Below are positions 11,329 through 21,375 of a DNA stretch of 64,000 nt, one piece after another. The stretch is from Isoetes taiwanensis. Taxonomy: Eukaryota; Streptophyta; Lycopodiopsida; Isoetales; Isoetaceae. Both the position numbers and the translations under genes were made by a program. The stretch spans positions 4,911,637 through 4,975,636 of the forward strand of contig JAJEKV010000047.1 in the NCBI GenBank assembly GCA_021234155.1, written 5' to 3'. Each line of letters opens with the position of its first letter. Positions within the stretch are counted from its first letter, which is position 1. The notes beneath the pieces are model-generated. The model did not search any database, was not told the origin of the DNA, and saw only the letters and a list, made by a program, of their open reading frames with translations.

Positions 11329-12120
11329 AACATTTGTCCAGAATGTGTTGAATTCATAAATTCAGAACTGGATAGATGCTTATGGCCATGCATATGACAG
11401 AAGGAAATATTGGCACCACATTTCGGCCTCGATTCCAGTAAACTTTGAGCCGAATACCCTAGCGTGGTATTCGGTCTGCATCTTCTGTTTTGTTTGCCGG
11501 CGGAAAAAACCCGCATAAGGGGTATTCGACCTGCCTATTCAATTGCAACCGGCATAGGGGGTATTCCACAAGTCTAATACCCCCTTTTTTGGGACTTTTT
11601 CGAATAGGGGTTCCGGCCAAGGAGGAATGGGAGGTATTTGACCTGCCTAATATCAACCCAAAATTGGGGGTATTCGACTTGTGGAATAAGTGTGCATGTT
11701 GAAACCACGAGTCTAATACCCCCTATTCCACGAGTCAAATATCCCCCGGAATCCAAGTCCAAATGGGGTGCCAATAAATGCACCGTGCATATGAAGCAAC
11801 ATTGAATGCTTTTATAACTTATGTAACCAATTGCTCCTGGCATTCTGTCCAAAATTGGGGCCCTTTTTGTAAGCTCAGAAATGACGAAAAGAACAACTGT
11901 TATTTGAAATTCATCCTCGAAATTTGGCACTTCCATTTTCTGTAAAAACGGGAATAAAAAAAAGGATTTGATCCAACAATCATTATAGACAGGATCAATC
12001 TATTCATGATATACAATCTTTTACAGTTAGGGGCGGATCAAACTATGTTTATGATCACTTTTAAAATGGCAGAAAAAGGCCATGGTAAACATTAGACGGC
12101 CGTGATTGCCCCACGCCTTC
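11283..12120 (+). repeat. Duplicated block, copy A (partner 14094-14535)
   Basis: From GACACAATGGAAATTGGC onward this block matches 14094-14535 closely, through GTGTTGAATTCATAAATTCA, GCAACATTGAATGCTTTTAT and GACGGCCGTGATTGCCCCAC. Copy A is longer because it carries the 388-bp insertion described separately. The shared block ends at about 12116, where copy B continues into the remnant terpene synthase 5' end. Confidence 0.85.
11398..11785. mobile_element. 388-bp MITE-like insertion with 9-bp target duplication
   Basis: Comparison with the duplicated block at 14.1 kb gives the empty site. There TGCATATGA occurs once. Here it flanks both sides of the insertion (11389-11397 and 11786-11794). The ends are imperfect inverted repeats of about 30 bp sharing TATTGGCACC and a GATTCC block. 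Inside are several inverted copies of a GGGGGTATTCGAC / GTCTAATACCCCC type motif. A 9-bp duplication with no transposase gene fits a non-autonomous Mutator-type element; that class assignment is an inference from duplication length. Confidence 0.75.
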
Positions 12121-12760
12121 GGTTCCTTGCACGGACAGGATGCGTTAGGGTTGTCGAAAACATCGCTAGATCTTTTCGTTAAAACTTAGCCATTATTAAG
12201 CTAGAAATGCTTCTTTCTTAGCTGGAAAATTGATCCTTTTCTGGCTGGATGGTTTATGACCTCGTTTTAGTGGCAAATTTAATAGCGAGAAATTCCCTGC
12301 GGGTTTTTAACTAAAGTAAATTTTGAGTTTAATCAATAGTCCATGGGTAGTATTACTTAATGTTAGATTACTAAATCTAAGACCTTAACCCACTAGCCCT
12401 CCTATTCTATAGTTGAGACCAAATCTCAACCGTTGGGCCAGTAACACATCGAGGGCTCACAAACAACTAGTTTGTTATGCCAAATGACAAATAATAAGTT
12501 AGCAATAGAAAATAGTGCATTCATAAAGTATGCTATAGTGAAATTTAATGCTGGTAATTAAATTAACCTTGTCCATGCCTTGAGAATTAACATTGAAGAG
12601 CTATCACAAAGTTTGTCATAAGTGGTCCATTGAATTGCATTGTTCCATTGAATTGCATCGTTTGTTCTATGGCAAGTTAAAGGGCTATTTCATCCTTGAC
12701 CTTATCTCTCGTGGTTTCAAGCCTTCTTTCTTATTCTTGTGGAGTTCCATCCGCCATTGC

Positions 12761-12857
12761 AAAATGCCCTTATGAGTTTTAAAATTACCAAAATGCCCTT
12801 GTATATAGTAGGTGTGTAGGGGCATTTTGGTAATTTTAAAACTCATAAGGGCATTTT
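12761..12857. repeat. Near-perfect 38-bp inverted repeat (fold-back)
   Basis: AAAATGCCCTTATGAG at 12761 through 12799 is the reverse complement of 12820-12857, separated by about 20 bases. A third partial copy of GGGCATTTTGGTAATT-type sequence follows to about 12895. The transcript would form a long hairpin. It resembles small plant fold-back/MITE sequences. Confidence 0.85.
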
Positions 12858-13555
12858 GGTAATTATATAAACTCATAGGGGTAGTTTGGTAGTTTTCCCA
12901 AAAAAAAAGACTTTGCCAACTTTTGGCTTAAGAAAAGGTAATGGTGCATGGAAAGAGGAAGCACGAAGCACAAATTTAGAAATGGATAAAGACAATAATC
13001 TCCCATGGAGAAAGGTGAGGATATAAAGCGACGTTATAACTATTTGCTTCTAGAAATAAAGCGACATTATAACCCATCGCTCATGCAAAATTGTGGCCCT
13101 CTTGTCAGAAACTAACAAAAAGAACAATGTTATTCTGAAAATTTTGGAGAAGGGGGGGTGTTAGAAATGGACAAGGACAAGCACATTTATAGTTAATGTT
13201 CATGAATGCTTTTTATACCCGATTGCTTATGGCATTCTGTCAACAACTAGGGTTGTAAGCTTGGAATGAACAAATAAAGCAACTATTACTATTGAAATCC
13301 AAAAGTGGTCCTTAGTGGTTCTATTCCTTATAAGGGCCATATGGGTATGTCTTACAAATGTGTACATACATAGGGTTAACCACGTCTACAAAGAAATTTG
13401 GCTGGATTAGAACCTAGCCACATACCACTATAGAAGAAAGGTCATAATTCAGAAATGGACAAGGACATGAAGAAAGTTGAGCACATTGAAAGGATATTAT
13501 AAACGATTGTGACTGCAAAACTAAAAAGTAATATGGCTGGATCAAAATAGCCACA

Positions 13556-14125
13556 TAGCTTGTCTGGTAATATAAACGAGTTTTTTAAACCCCCCTTTGT
13601 ACAGTACCACAACTATAACTTCATAAAGGACAGAATGGAATTTGCCATTAAATTTGGATCGACAAGGGTCATATGGGTATGTCTTACAAATGTGTACATA
13701 CAAGGGCTATATGGGTGTGTCTTACAAATGTGTGGTCCTTACAAGGGCCATATGAATATGTCTTACAAGGGTGTCCATACATAGGGTTAACCACATCTAA
13801 GAAGCAATTTGGCTGGATCAGAAAGGTCATAATTCAGAAATTGACAAGGACAGGAAGAAAGCTGACCACATTGAAGGGATATTATAAATGATTGTGACTG
13901 CAAAACTGTGACCATTTTTTTTTATAAATGAGCCAAATAAATAACTTTTACTTATCTAGAGCATTCGAAGGATATTTAAAGGATCGACACAGAAAAGCTG
14001 ACCATACAACAGCTATAAAGCTTGTCGTGGTATTATAAAAGAGTTTTTGAAACCCCCCTTTGTACAGTACCACAATTACAACTTCATAAAGGACACAATG
14101 GAAATTGGCGTTAAATTTGGATCTA
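13556..14125 (+). repeat. Local direct repeats
   Basis: A block containing GAGTTTTT..AACCCCCCTTTGTACAGTACCACAA and then TTCATAAAGGACA occurs at 13560-13665 and again at 14021-14125. Between them a unit containing CATATGGGTATGTCTTACAA is repeated three times (13666-13785), with an earlier single copy at about 13327. No gene is supported here. Confidence 0.75.
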
Positions 14126-14535
14126 TTGAGCTTCATAATGGCCAGAATGTGTTGAATTCATAAATTCAGAACTGGATAGATTCAGCTAAGCTTATGGCCA
14201 TGCATATGAAGCAACATTGAATGCTTTTATAACTTATGTAACCGATTGCTCCTGGCATTCTGTCCAAAACTGGGGCCCTTTTTGTAAGCTCAGAAGTGAC
14301 GAAAAGAACAACTGTTATTTGAAATTCATTCTCGAAATTTGGCACTTCCGTTTTCTGTAAAAACGGGAATAAAAAAAGATTTGATCCTTCAATCATTATA
14401 GACAGGATCAATCTGTTCATGATATACATTCTTTTACAGTTACGGGCGGATCAAACTATGTTTATGATCACTTTTAAAATGGCAGAAAAAGGCCATGGTA
14501 AACATTAGACGGCCGTGATTGCCCCACGCCTCCCA
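14094..14535 (+). repeat. Duplicated block, copy B (empty-site partner of 11283-12120)
   Basis: Same sequence as 11283-12120 but without the 388-bp insertion. It shows a single TGCATATGA at about 14202, which proves the boundaries of that insertion. Confidence 0.85.
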
Positions 14536-14538
14536 GTA

Positions 14539-14585
14539 ATGCAAGGAGAGGAGCCATAGTTCAGAATCAAGCAACGACCCTAAAT
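14539..14585 (-). pseudogene. Remnant 5' end of a third terpene synthase copy
   Basis: Read on the minus strand, GATTCTGAACTATGGCTCCT and the next codons match the leader and start of copy 2 (GATTCTGGACTATGGCTTCT at about 22590-22570). Similarity ends after six or seven codons, where the duplicated block at 14094-14535 begins. Only the leader and start codon region survive. Confidence 0.65.
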
Positions 14586-14869
14586 TTATATAGGCGTTTG
14601 GGTTCGTTAGGTTGGTGCGTCGGCCTAACTATGTACGGTCCCTTAGGTTGGTGGATAGGCCTAACTATGTACAGTAACTTTTATTTCTTGCTTTGAAATT
14701 TAGGGGTACAGTAAAACAGTGGCAGTAAAATAGAGAAAGGTGCATGACAGTGGGTTCATAGGTTGGTTCTTGGTCATTATCATGTGGCTTTTCGTCTCTA
14801 AATGATGCAAGTGAAATTGGATTCTGAGCACCCTTTTCGCAGCCAGAGACCCCTCAAACTTTGGAAGTC

Positions 14870-15325
14870 ATGGCCACAGAAGCTGAGCCAGCCTGGGAAA
14901 ACCAAGGCGAGGGGCTGCCATCCAAACGGTCCCGATCAGCCATCATGGACAGGGAAGAGTCATCCTCCGTGAAGAAGGAGGCTCGGACTAAGGCTAAGGC
15001 CCCCTCAGCGCGGCCAGCCCGGCCGGAAGGGATTGATTGCTCAGACCACACAGGAACTCCTGCCTCGGCAGAGAATTGGAGCCACGTCAAAGCGGCCATG
15101 GAAGCTAACAGTGCCCGTATTGAGGCTAACAGTGCCCGCCTGACTGGCATGGCAGTGGAGATGGAGTCCTCGGCACCCCATGTGCTCAGAAGGCAACTGG
15201 TGGTCGAGAAGAACCGCATCACAGGCCTGGAGGCCCGCACACAACACGTAGAAGATGGCCTTGGCCTGGCACACTTCGAACGGCAACAGGCCAGGCAGGA
15301 GCTCGCTGACATGCGGGCCCGCTAG
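14870..15325 (+). CDS. LINE ORF1-like protein, N-terminal part
   Basis: ATG at 14870 (MATEAEPAWEN) opens a frame of about 151 residues, highly charged, ending in a predicted coiled coil (repeated EANSARIEANSARL, then LEARTQHVEDGL and RQQARQELADMRAR). Coiled-coil ORF1 proteins bind LINE RNA as trimers in the ribonucleoprotein. The frame stops at TAG 15323-15325. Further coiled-coil-like sequence continues in other frames, so the original ORF1 was longer. A later piece of the same protein is visible at about 16080-16210. Confidence 0.6.
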   Translation: MATEAEPAWENQGEGLPSKRSRSAIMDREESSSVKKEARTKAKAPSARPARPEGIDCSDHTGTPASAENWSHVKAAMEANSARIEANSARLTGMAVEMESSAPHVLRRQLVVEKNRITGLEARTQHVEDGLGLAHFERQQARQELADMRAR

Positions 15326-15959
15326 ACTCTGTGTTCATCACTCTAGACACCATGACACAGGAGAGGGAGCGGACAATGCACGAAACGATGGTCACGGTGT
15401 CTCGGCTTCAGTCAGAGGTTGAGGAAGCCACCACCATGGCACGGGGCCTTGGTTGCTCTTCTTGACTGACCCGGTTTCTGACCGGGGTTCTTGGTACAAT
15501 CCGGGCGGCAAGCGGCTCGGGCCCGTGTCTTTGGGGCTCGAACGTACGCCAGCTACTTTCGGGCACGGAGCTCCGGGGGTTGCTTGAGCCACCATCCATA
15601 GAAACGGGGCGGGTCTCCCCTGAGGGGTTCATAGTCATTTGCGGCGGTGATGAGGCGAGGAGATGGCCAAGCGGCGGCGGGCCACGCAAGACACATTGCT
15701 CAGGACTTCACATGGCGAGGGCGGCGGCTGACTCGGTACCCACCCTTAACCCCGGTATGCACGCGGCACGCGGCCAGGCAGCCGGGACCACGCTGCTGGC
15801 GCCCGCACTCAAGCCACCCATGCATCGGCCACCACCACCACCCCGGCCGGGCCAGGCCCTCTCGCCACCTTTGACCCTTGGCCTTGAGAACTCCAAAGGC
15901 TGAGGCGGAGAGGTCAATCACGGTAGTCCGAGGCATGCGGAAGAGGAGGGGAGAGTCTC

Positions 15960-16330
15960 GCCCACGACATCCAGAACACACATTCTCGATCGGATGACAT
16001 TCCTGCGCCATTCACATTTCACGAAAGCAGCCCACCATGGGGCTCGGCCCCGGTCATAACCGCATTGTCATATTCAGCGGTTCGGATGGATGCCAGTGCG
16101 TGATGCCATATTGCGCCCGGGGCAAGATCTTTGAAGGGGCGCCCCTGTACATGGGCCGGGACCTCACACCCGCGACAACGGGAGAGGCACGCAGACAGGG
16201 AGCTTGTCGAGGTCGAGAGGCATCCGCCACCAAGGGGGGTGCCACAGATTGGTTCGTGGCGGGATGCACCTTTTCCACCGACCTACTCGCTGGCAGAGCG
16301 AGCCCGCGGCCCCAACCGCTTGATTGAGCG
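15960..16330 (+). pseudogene. LINE ORF1-like C-terminal fragment
   Basis: The frame at 16037-16327 encodes KIFEGAPLYMGRDLTPATTGEARRQ. This aligns with LKGTTLYVNQDLTPMQQESRWQ in the second copy of this LINE family at about 35.05 kb (minus strand). It is the basic C-terminal domain that follows the RRM-like region of ORF1 proteins in this type of element. The upstream RRM-like part is scrambled here. Confidence 0.55.
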
Positions 16331-16499
16331 TGGCCCCTTACGCTTCTCCTACCACAACCCCCTTCTCTGCTCCTACTCCACGCTTCCCCACGACCCACGC
16401 CCTCTCAGCCACATTTGCCTCGCTCCTTCTACTTCTCCTTTCGGCCCTCTGCTTCCCGTCCTCCCCCGCGACTTCAGTTTGCGCGATACCGCAGCTGGC

Positions 16500-17428
16500 G
16501 ACAAATAGGAATTGTGCCTCCGGGTGGTCTCATGGAATTGTCGAGGCTTCCCTTGTATGGGGAAGGGGGCGGTCTCAACAACGTGGCGGCGATATGGATC
16601 TCATCTTTCTCATGGAGACATGGGAGCATCTTTGAGCCGCGAGCTACCCTAATCTGTAGGGTTACCAACATTTCTCGGTCTTCAACGCAATGCACAGACG
16701 AGGGGTCATGGTGGGGTTGCTTGCTACTACTGGGACAACCTTGGCACCCGGTTACCCTCCGGAAGGCGAGCCGGAACACAACCGGTACTTGTGGGTTCGT
16801 GTGCATAATACCAGTGGCAACTCTCTTTTTCTGGCCGCTTGTTATTTCCCTCACGCAGAGAGCACCTTCTATCGCAGCCACTCCGATGCGGATAGGATGG
16901 ACCCTTATGTCGATCTATATGATGACATACAGCAGCACAAGCAGTTGGGTGTCCTTGGGGATTTCAATGCACGGACAGGAGTAGAGCAACCCATGAGACT
17001 TGACCCCCTCGCTGACGATGTTCTGCAGCTACGTCCCGCAGAGGCAACTTGGCCACGAGGATCGGATGACAGCCAGGTCACTCGCGTTGGCAGACAGTTG
17101 CTCCTGCTATGTGGTATTTTTGACTTGATAATTTGCAGACAGGACAGGGGGAGGGTCTAGTGTGGTGGACTATGTGCTCATAGTTGCGCAAGATATGCAT
17201 CTCATCAGTCGTTTCCGGGTGGGCACCGACAGTCGGGATGAGGAGGTCGACTCAGATCACCTCCCACTTTATTTGGACATGGTTTGGCAAGCCGCCAGAA
17301 CCCCCACTATGACAGCCCCTCGCCATCCTCAGTTGCGACTAGATTATGAGCAGGCAGAGGACTACGCCGAGATGCTCATGCACACCCTGCCAGCAATTCT
17401 GCGGACCCCCACACTAGAGCAAATGTGA
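16500..17428 (+). pseudogene. LINE endonuclease (APE type), frameshifted
   Basis: Recognisable motifs in order: DLIFLMETWEH (about 16595), NRYLWVRVHNTSGNSLFLAA (about 16780), GDFNART (about 16960-16980) and SDHLPLYLD near 17250. GDFNA and SDH are catalytic motifs of apurinic-type endonucleases that nick the target DNA. The pieces lie in at least three frames with stops between (for example at 17158-17160), so the protein is not made intact. The same domain is better preserved in the copy at 33.86-34.64 kb. Confidence 0.8.
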
Positions 17429-17819
17429 CAGACCCGGTTGACTTGGCTATTACGGGATGCCGGACGAGTGCTTTGGCACCCCTCCCGTCGCCTTCGGGGA
17501 CGGCAACATTTCAGCGTAACCGGTGGTTTGATGCGAGTGTAAAGAATGCAAGCGCCGGCTCCATCACGATTCGGATCCGGTGCCCGCTTGCGGGCCACCA
17601 CGCATCTGCGCCCATCCGGAAGGAGACAAAGGCGCGGTACCTTGCTGTGCATCGGGGAGATGTTGGCCTGCTGGACACTCATCCTCGAACCTTTTGGCGA
17701 TAGTGCTTCAAGGCCAGCCCGGCCTAGAGGGGACATCACACCCGGCGGTGGGAGCGTGCTTTGCAAAGCAGCTCTATGACCCACCAGGGACGCGTACGCC
17801 CATATCCCCACAGGATGGC

Positions 17820-19380
17820 CCCCCATTGGTTCTCATGGAAGAGGATGTTGTGGAGGGCCTGCAACGGCTGGCTAATGGGAAGGCAGCTGACCTCGATGGT
17901 ATGCAGGCCGAGTTACTCAAATGGGCAGGGCAGCCGCTGGTGCCGATCCTCACTACCCTGTTCAACAGAGCATTGCAGGAAGGTTTCCCCCGACAATGGA
18001 CCACAAGCAGGGTTGTCCCCATTCACAAGGCGGGCGACCCACACTGTCCGGCCAATTACCGGACGATCATGGTCAGTTCAGTGTTTGCCAAACCGTTATC
18101 GGCATTCTCGAAAGCAGCAGTTGATCCCGGGCGGAGGCGGCGAGATGTGCGAAGCCCTCACACAAGCGAGCTTCGAGACCCGCCACTCAACGATTGACCA
18201 TATCTTTACACTGCGGGCACTGATTGAAGACAGCCGGAACCATCGGCAGGACTTGTATTGCTGCTTTGTGGACTTCGCGAAGGCTTTTGATACGGTCCCC
18301 CGGGAAAAGCTATGGGCTAGACTGCGTCAACTGGGGCTGCCGCTGCCTGTGCAGAATGCCATATACAGGCTGTATGAGAGTTGTTTTGGCAGGGCTGCCC
18401 CCTCTCACCAACACTTTTTGGCCTCTACATTGATCAGTTAGAGCCCTGGCTTACTGAGCATAGGGGGGATGGCATACAACTTTTGCACCAGGTCATCCGC
18501 CAGCTCATCTATGTGGATGATGTTGACCTTCTGGCCCACACTCCAGAAGCTATGCAGTCTCATCGGGATGCCCTAGACACATTCTGTCAGGCTACAGACA
18601 TGCGCGTGAATCTGGCCAAGACCAGGATGGTTCTCATATCCTCTTCACGCCACCCCACGCCTCCTGCACTCACATATCGGGGACATCCTATGGAGGTCAC
18701 GCCCACCTACAAGTACCTAGGGGTGGAGTTCCCCTCCTCGCTCTGTTGGGAGGCGTCCATCCGCTTATGGTGTGACAGGCCGGAAAGCGCTTTATGCCAT
18801 GCGGAACAAGTCACCGGTGAGCTCTATGATTGGGGCCATCGGTCACATCTTTTTGGGCATCGGGTCGACCCCGCCCTTCAGACGGGTCGAGGTTTGGGGC
18901 GGTCGTCTCTTTGGCGACTGGAATGACTTGGAGCAGGTGCAAAAGGCATTTTTGGCACGCACTTGGGTGAAACCTTCAGTCCCCTATATCGGATTCTTTG
19001 CCAGAAACCGGATTCTTGCCGCCGGTGGCAAAGACTTGATAGGCACATCGTCTATTTTCAAAAAGTGGTTAATATGGGTGATGCTCGGCTCCCGACACGG
19101 GCTTTACGTGGCAATGGGCTCGCAGCGGCTCGGGGCCTGTTGGAGGGGTAAAGAGATCGGTGGTTCGCCGGATGGAACGTGCGAGAAGCAGTGCGTCGCA
19201 GTGGACACAGAGGCCGATCGCGGGATACCGCGGGAGTACTGGGGCGCTTTGCTTCCTTGGCAAGCTCTCGGGACCCCGGCGCTAGAGCAGGTCAAAACGC
19301 CCATTACAAGGAGCACATCAACCCGTGTTAGCGGGACCCGCAGCTCTATCGCATTCCCACCGCCCACAAAAAGCCCTTGA
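17820..19380 (+). pseudogene. LINE reverse transcriptase, frameshifted
   Basis: Reverse-transcriptase blocks run in order: EDVVEGLQRLANGKAADLDG (about 17840), VVPIHKAGDPHCPANYRTI (about 18015), FETRHSTIDH and CCFVDFAKAFDTVPREKLW (18170-18310), GCPLSPTLFGLYIDQL (about 18390) and the catalytic YVDDVDLLA (about 18510), then TYKYLGVEF (about 18710). Together they are the palm and fingers of a LINE RT. Three frames are used in turn, so at least two frameshifts have occurred. Downstream, LEQVQKAFLARTWVKPSVPY fits the region that follows the RT in such elements. Confidence 0.85.
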
Positions 19381-19779
19381 GACTCATTGCCTCCATTCAC
19401 GCAGTGCCCACCATCTTTGCATCAAGGAGGCGGTGGATTGGGGAGCCCCCGCCGGGGCACGGTGCTCTGTCGATCCGTCAAGCGGGTGCCATTGAGGATG
19501 AGTCTCACACTTTCGAGTTGCCCAACATTGATCGGATCTGGGCGGATCACGGCTCCCCTTAGTGCGGTAGGACTTGCCCCTACATTTTGCCGATGAACAC
19601 GCCGCCAAGATGCGTGCTCGGGGTCGTACATTCGGGAAGGTAATGGATCTGCGAAGCTCACCTTGCCCCCCTTTGGCTGCATTGTCGGGCACTACGGGTC
19701 TTGATTGCATCAGTGTATATATTTGTGTGTTTTTGCATTTTGTGTATTGGAACAGTTTGTCAGCAGGCTGATTGCTGCC

Positions 19780-19912
19780 ACGGTTTTTCCCTCGAAAACC
19801 CTTCGGGGCGGGGTTTTTTTAATCCGGGTAGTAATCCGCTTGCTGCGCTTTTGTATTGGGTCCCATAGACCGATTGGTCTCCGTGGACGATAAAAATATC
19901 TTCCTTCCTTCC
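19780..19912 (+). repeat. LINE 3' terminus: UUCG hairpin, conserved end box, TTCC tail
   Basis: AAAACCCTTCGGGGCGGGGTTTT (about 19796-19818) would fold into a hairpin with a UUCG tetraloop in RNA. It is followed by CATAGACCGATTGGTCTCCG, which folds again, then TGGACGATAAAAATATC and three TTCC units (19901-19912). The end box and TTCC units recur at 59437-59496. Such 3' structures are commonly the part of LINE RNA recognised by its own reverse transcriptase; that role is inferred here. Confidence 0.75.
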
Positions 19913-19919
19913 TTTTGCA

Positions 19920-20060
19920 CTCAGCATCGCACAAGCAGCATATCTTTAGGCGGCGTTTCCAACATAGTAGCTATTTTGCAACGGTCTACCAATCTAAAAT
20001 AGTTATAAAAAGAGAAGAACATCCATCACCATGGGGAATCCATCGCCATGGGGAATATGG
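19920..20060 (+). repeat. Dispersed block, copy 1 (partner 24512-24655)
   Basis: CTCAGCATCGCACAAGCAGC through AAACATAGTAGCTATTTTG-type sequence and AAAATAGTTATAA to GCTTTGCAAGATGCTTA is shared with 24512-24655. The two differ by a few substitutions and a short duplication of CCATCACCATGGGGAAT here. Confidence 0.85.
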
Positions 20061-20229
20061 AGCTTTGCAAGATGCTTAGAGTATATCCTATCAAAATTAT
20101 TTTTTCTGAATCATTTACATCAAACATGGGCAGTTGGAATAGGTTTTCGACAGATGCCTAACCCAGATGTTATATCATTTGATATTATGATCCCCACAAG
20201 GCATTAGAATTATTTTAGAAAATTCCCCA

Positions 20230-20800
20230 TAGGTAACCTGCTTATGCATATCTATGGCAAATGTAGAGCTATGCAAGATGCCTATGCAATGTTTCAGAGT
20301 ATATCCAGTCGGATTGCTTACATCAAACATGAGCAGTTGGAAGAGGCTCTCGAATTCAGATGTTGTTATGGTCTTCGCATATGGCCAAAACCGATTGTTG
20401 AAGAAGGTGTTATTTCAGAAAATTCTCCAAAAGAAATGATATGCTCTCAGCGTATGCACAAGGGAATATGAAGGAAGCTTTCCAAATCTTCCACCCAAAT
20501 TCCTAGCCCTGATTTTAGTTCATGGTCTATGATAGTTGCAACTTATTCTCTACAGACTCACCTTGAAGAGGCATGCAAATTGTTTCAGCAAATGCCAAAG
20601 CAAGATTGAGCTATTCGAACACGTAAGAATTTTACTCGCTCTTCCTAAGAAACGTTAGAATTATTTCAAACAATTTCCCGAACGGAATGCTATGTTTTTA
20701 GCTTATGCACAACAAGGGAATCTGAAGAAAGCTTTCCAAATCTTCCACCAGATTCTAAGCCTGATTTTGTTTCATGATCTGTCTTGCAATATGATAAGAA
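20230..20800 (+). pseudogene. Pentatricopeptide-repeat (PPR) gene remnant
   Basis: PPR-like helices are readable in several frames. LLMHIYGKCRAMQDAYAMFQ lies at about 20245-20305, PDFSSWSMIVATYSLQ followed by HLEEACKLFQQMPKQD at about 20505-20610, and RNAMFLAYAQQGNLKKAF at about 20680-20735. These fit the W-x-x-M-I-x-x-Y and A-x-x-L-F-x-x-M signatures of plant PPR proteins, which bind organellar RNA. Stops and frame changes between motifs show it is decayed. A related remnant lies at 31740-32390, on the far side of the three-copy block array. Confidence 0.7.
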
Positions 20801-20829
20801 AATGTTTCCTTATATTAAAATAGTATATA

Positions 20830-21370
20830 GTTGTTAAAGGAGACCCTACCTTGGAATGGAGCCAATGAGAGATCTTATCTTATTTATTAAAGACAAAGGC
20901 AATGCGTGCACTCTATATCACATCAAAGATCATCTTTGATAGCCCTTGTGATAAATGAGAGGTTGAATAAATGTTTGTTTTTTGAATAAATGTTTGTTTT
21001 TCAACCCTTCGATGGGGGTATTATATGGTCTGTACTATTCAAAAGCCCTATGTAATCAGAAGTTGCCACTGACTTTTAAACTTAAATACTGACAAAACCC
21101 AAGACACTAAAGCATTGGATTACAAAATGAAAGGCTTGTGCATAAATCTTCCCTGAAGGGATAGATATTTATTAAAGTGATAAGAAAGGCTATCCTACCT
21201 ATTAACGGACTATATGATGCAAGTGTTTGGACGATTTCTTTGGCCACAATGCCCCATGACTTATTTCAACCATAACCCATCAACATGCTTCTCCTGTTGC
21301 TCAAATGAATGTTCATAATCAGTTACTCAGTTACTTGTCTTCCCAATACTCGTTTCATAGGAAAGAGAAA
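20830..21370. other. Non-coding stretch with block fragments
   Basis: No gene. The end (about 21220-21362) carries TTTGGACGATTTCTTTGGCC and CAGTTACTTGTCTTCCCAAT-type sequence. The same material appears within the repeated blocks at 23.03-23.3, 24.93-25.2 and 26.99-27.26 kb. Confidence 0.6.
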
Positions 21371-21375
21371 TGTTC

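Larger units (their letters stand above)
14830..19912 (+). mobile_element. GC-rich LINE with TTCC tail, near full length but decayed
   Basis: Order on the plus strand: an ORF1-like coiled-coil protein, an ORF1 C-terminal fragment, an APE-type endonuclease, a reverse transcriptase, then a 3' region ending in hairpins and a TTCCTTCCTTCC tail. It is much richer in G+C than its surroundings. The coding frames shift several times, so this copy is dead. It was inserted into the duplicated family of blocks: left flank resembles 22.98 kb (GTCTCTAAA.GATGC.AGTGAA) and right flank (CTCAGCATCGCACAAGCAGC) matches 24.51 kb. The same family appears at 33.9-35.8 kb (minus strand) and as a tail fragment at 59.4 kb. 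Confidence 0.85.

Noticed and set aside
12350-12470. Possible SINE on the minus strand
   Set aside because: Only loose similarity to pol III boxes and no body or tail recognised.
14830-19912. GC-rich segment as bacterial contamination or transfer
   Set aside because: It encodes LINE ORF1, endonuclease and reverse transcriptase and has a TTCC tail; its flanks match repeats elsewhere in the window.
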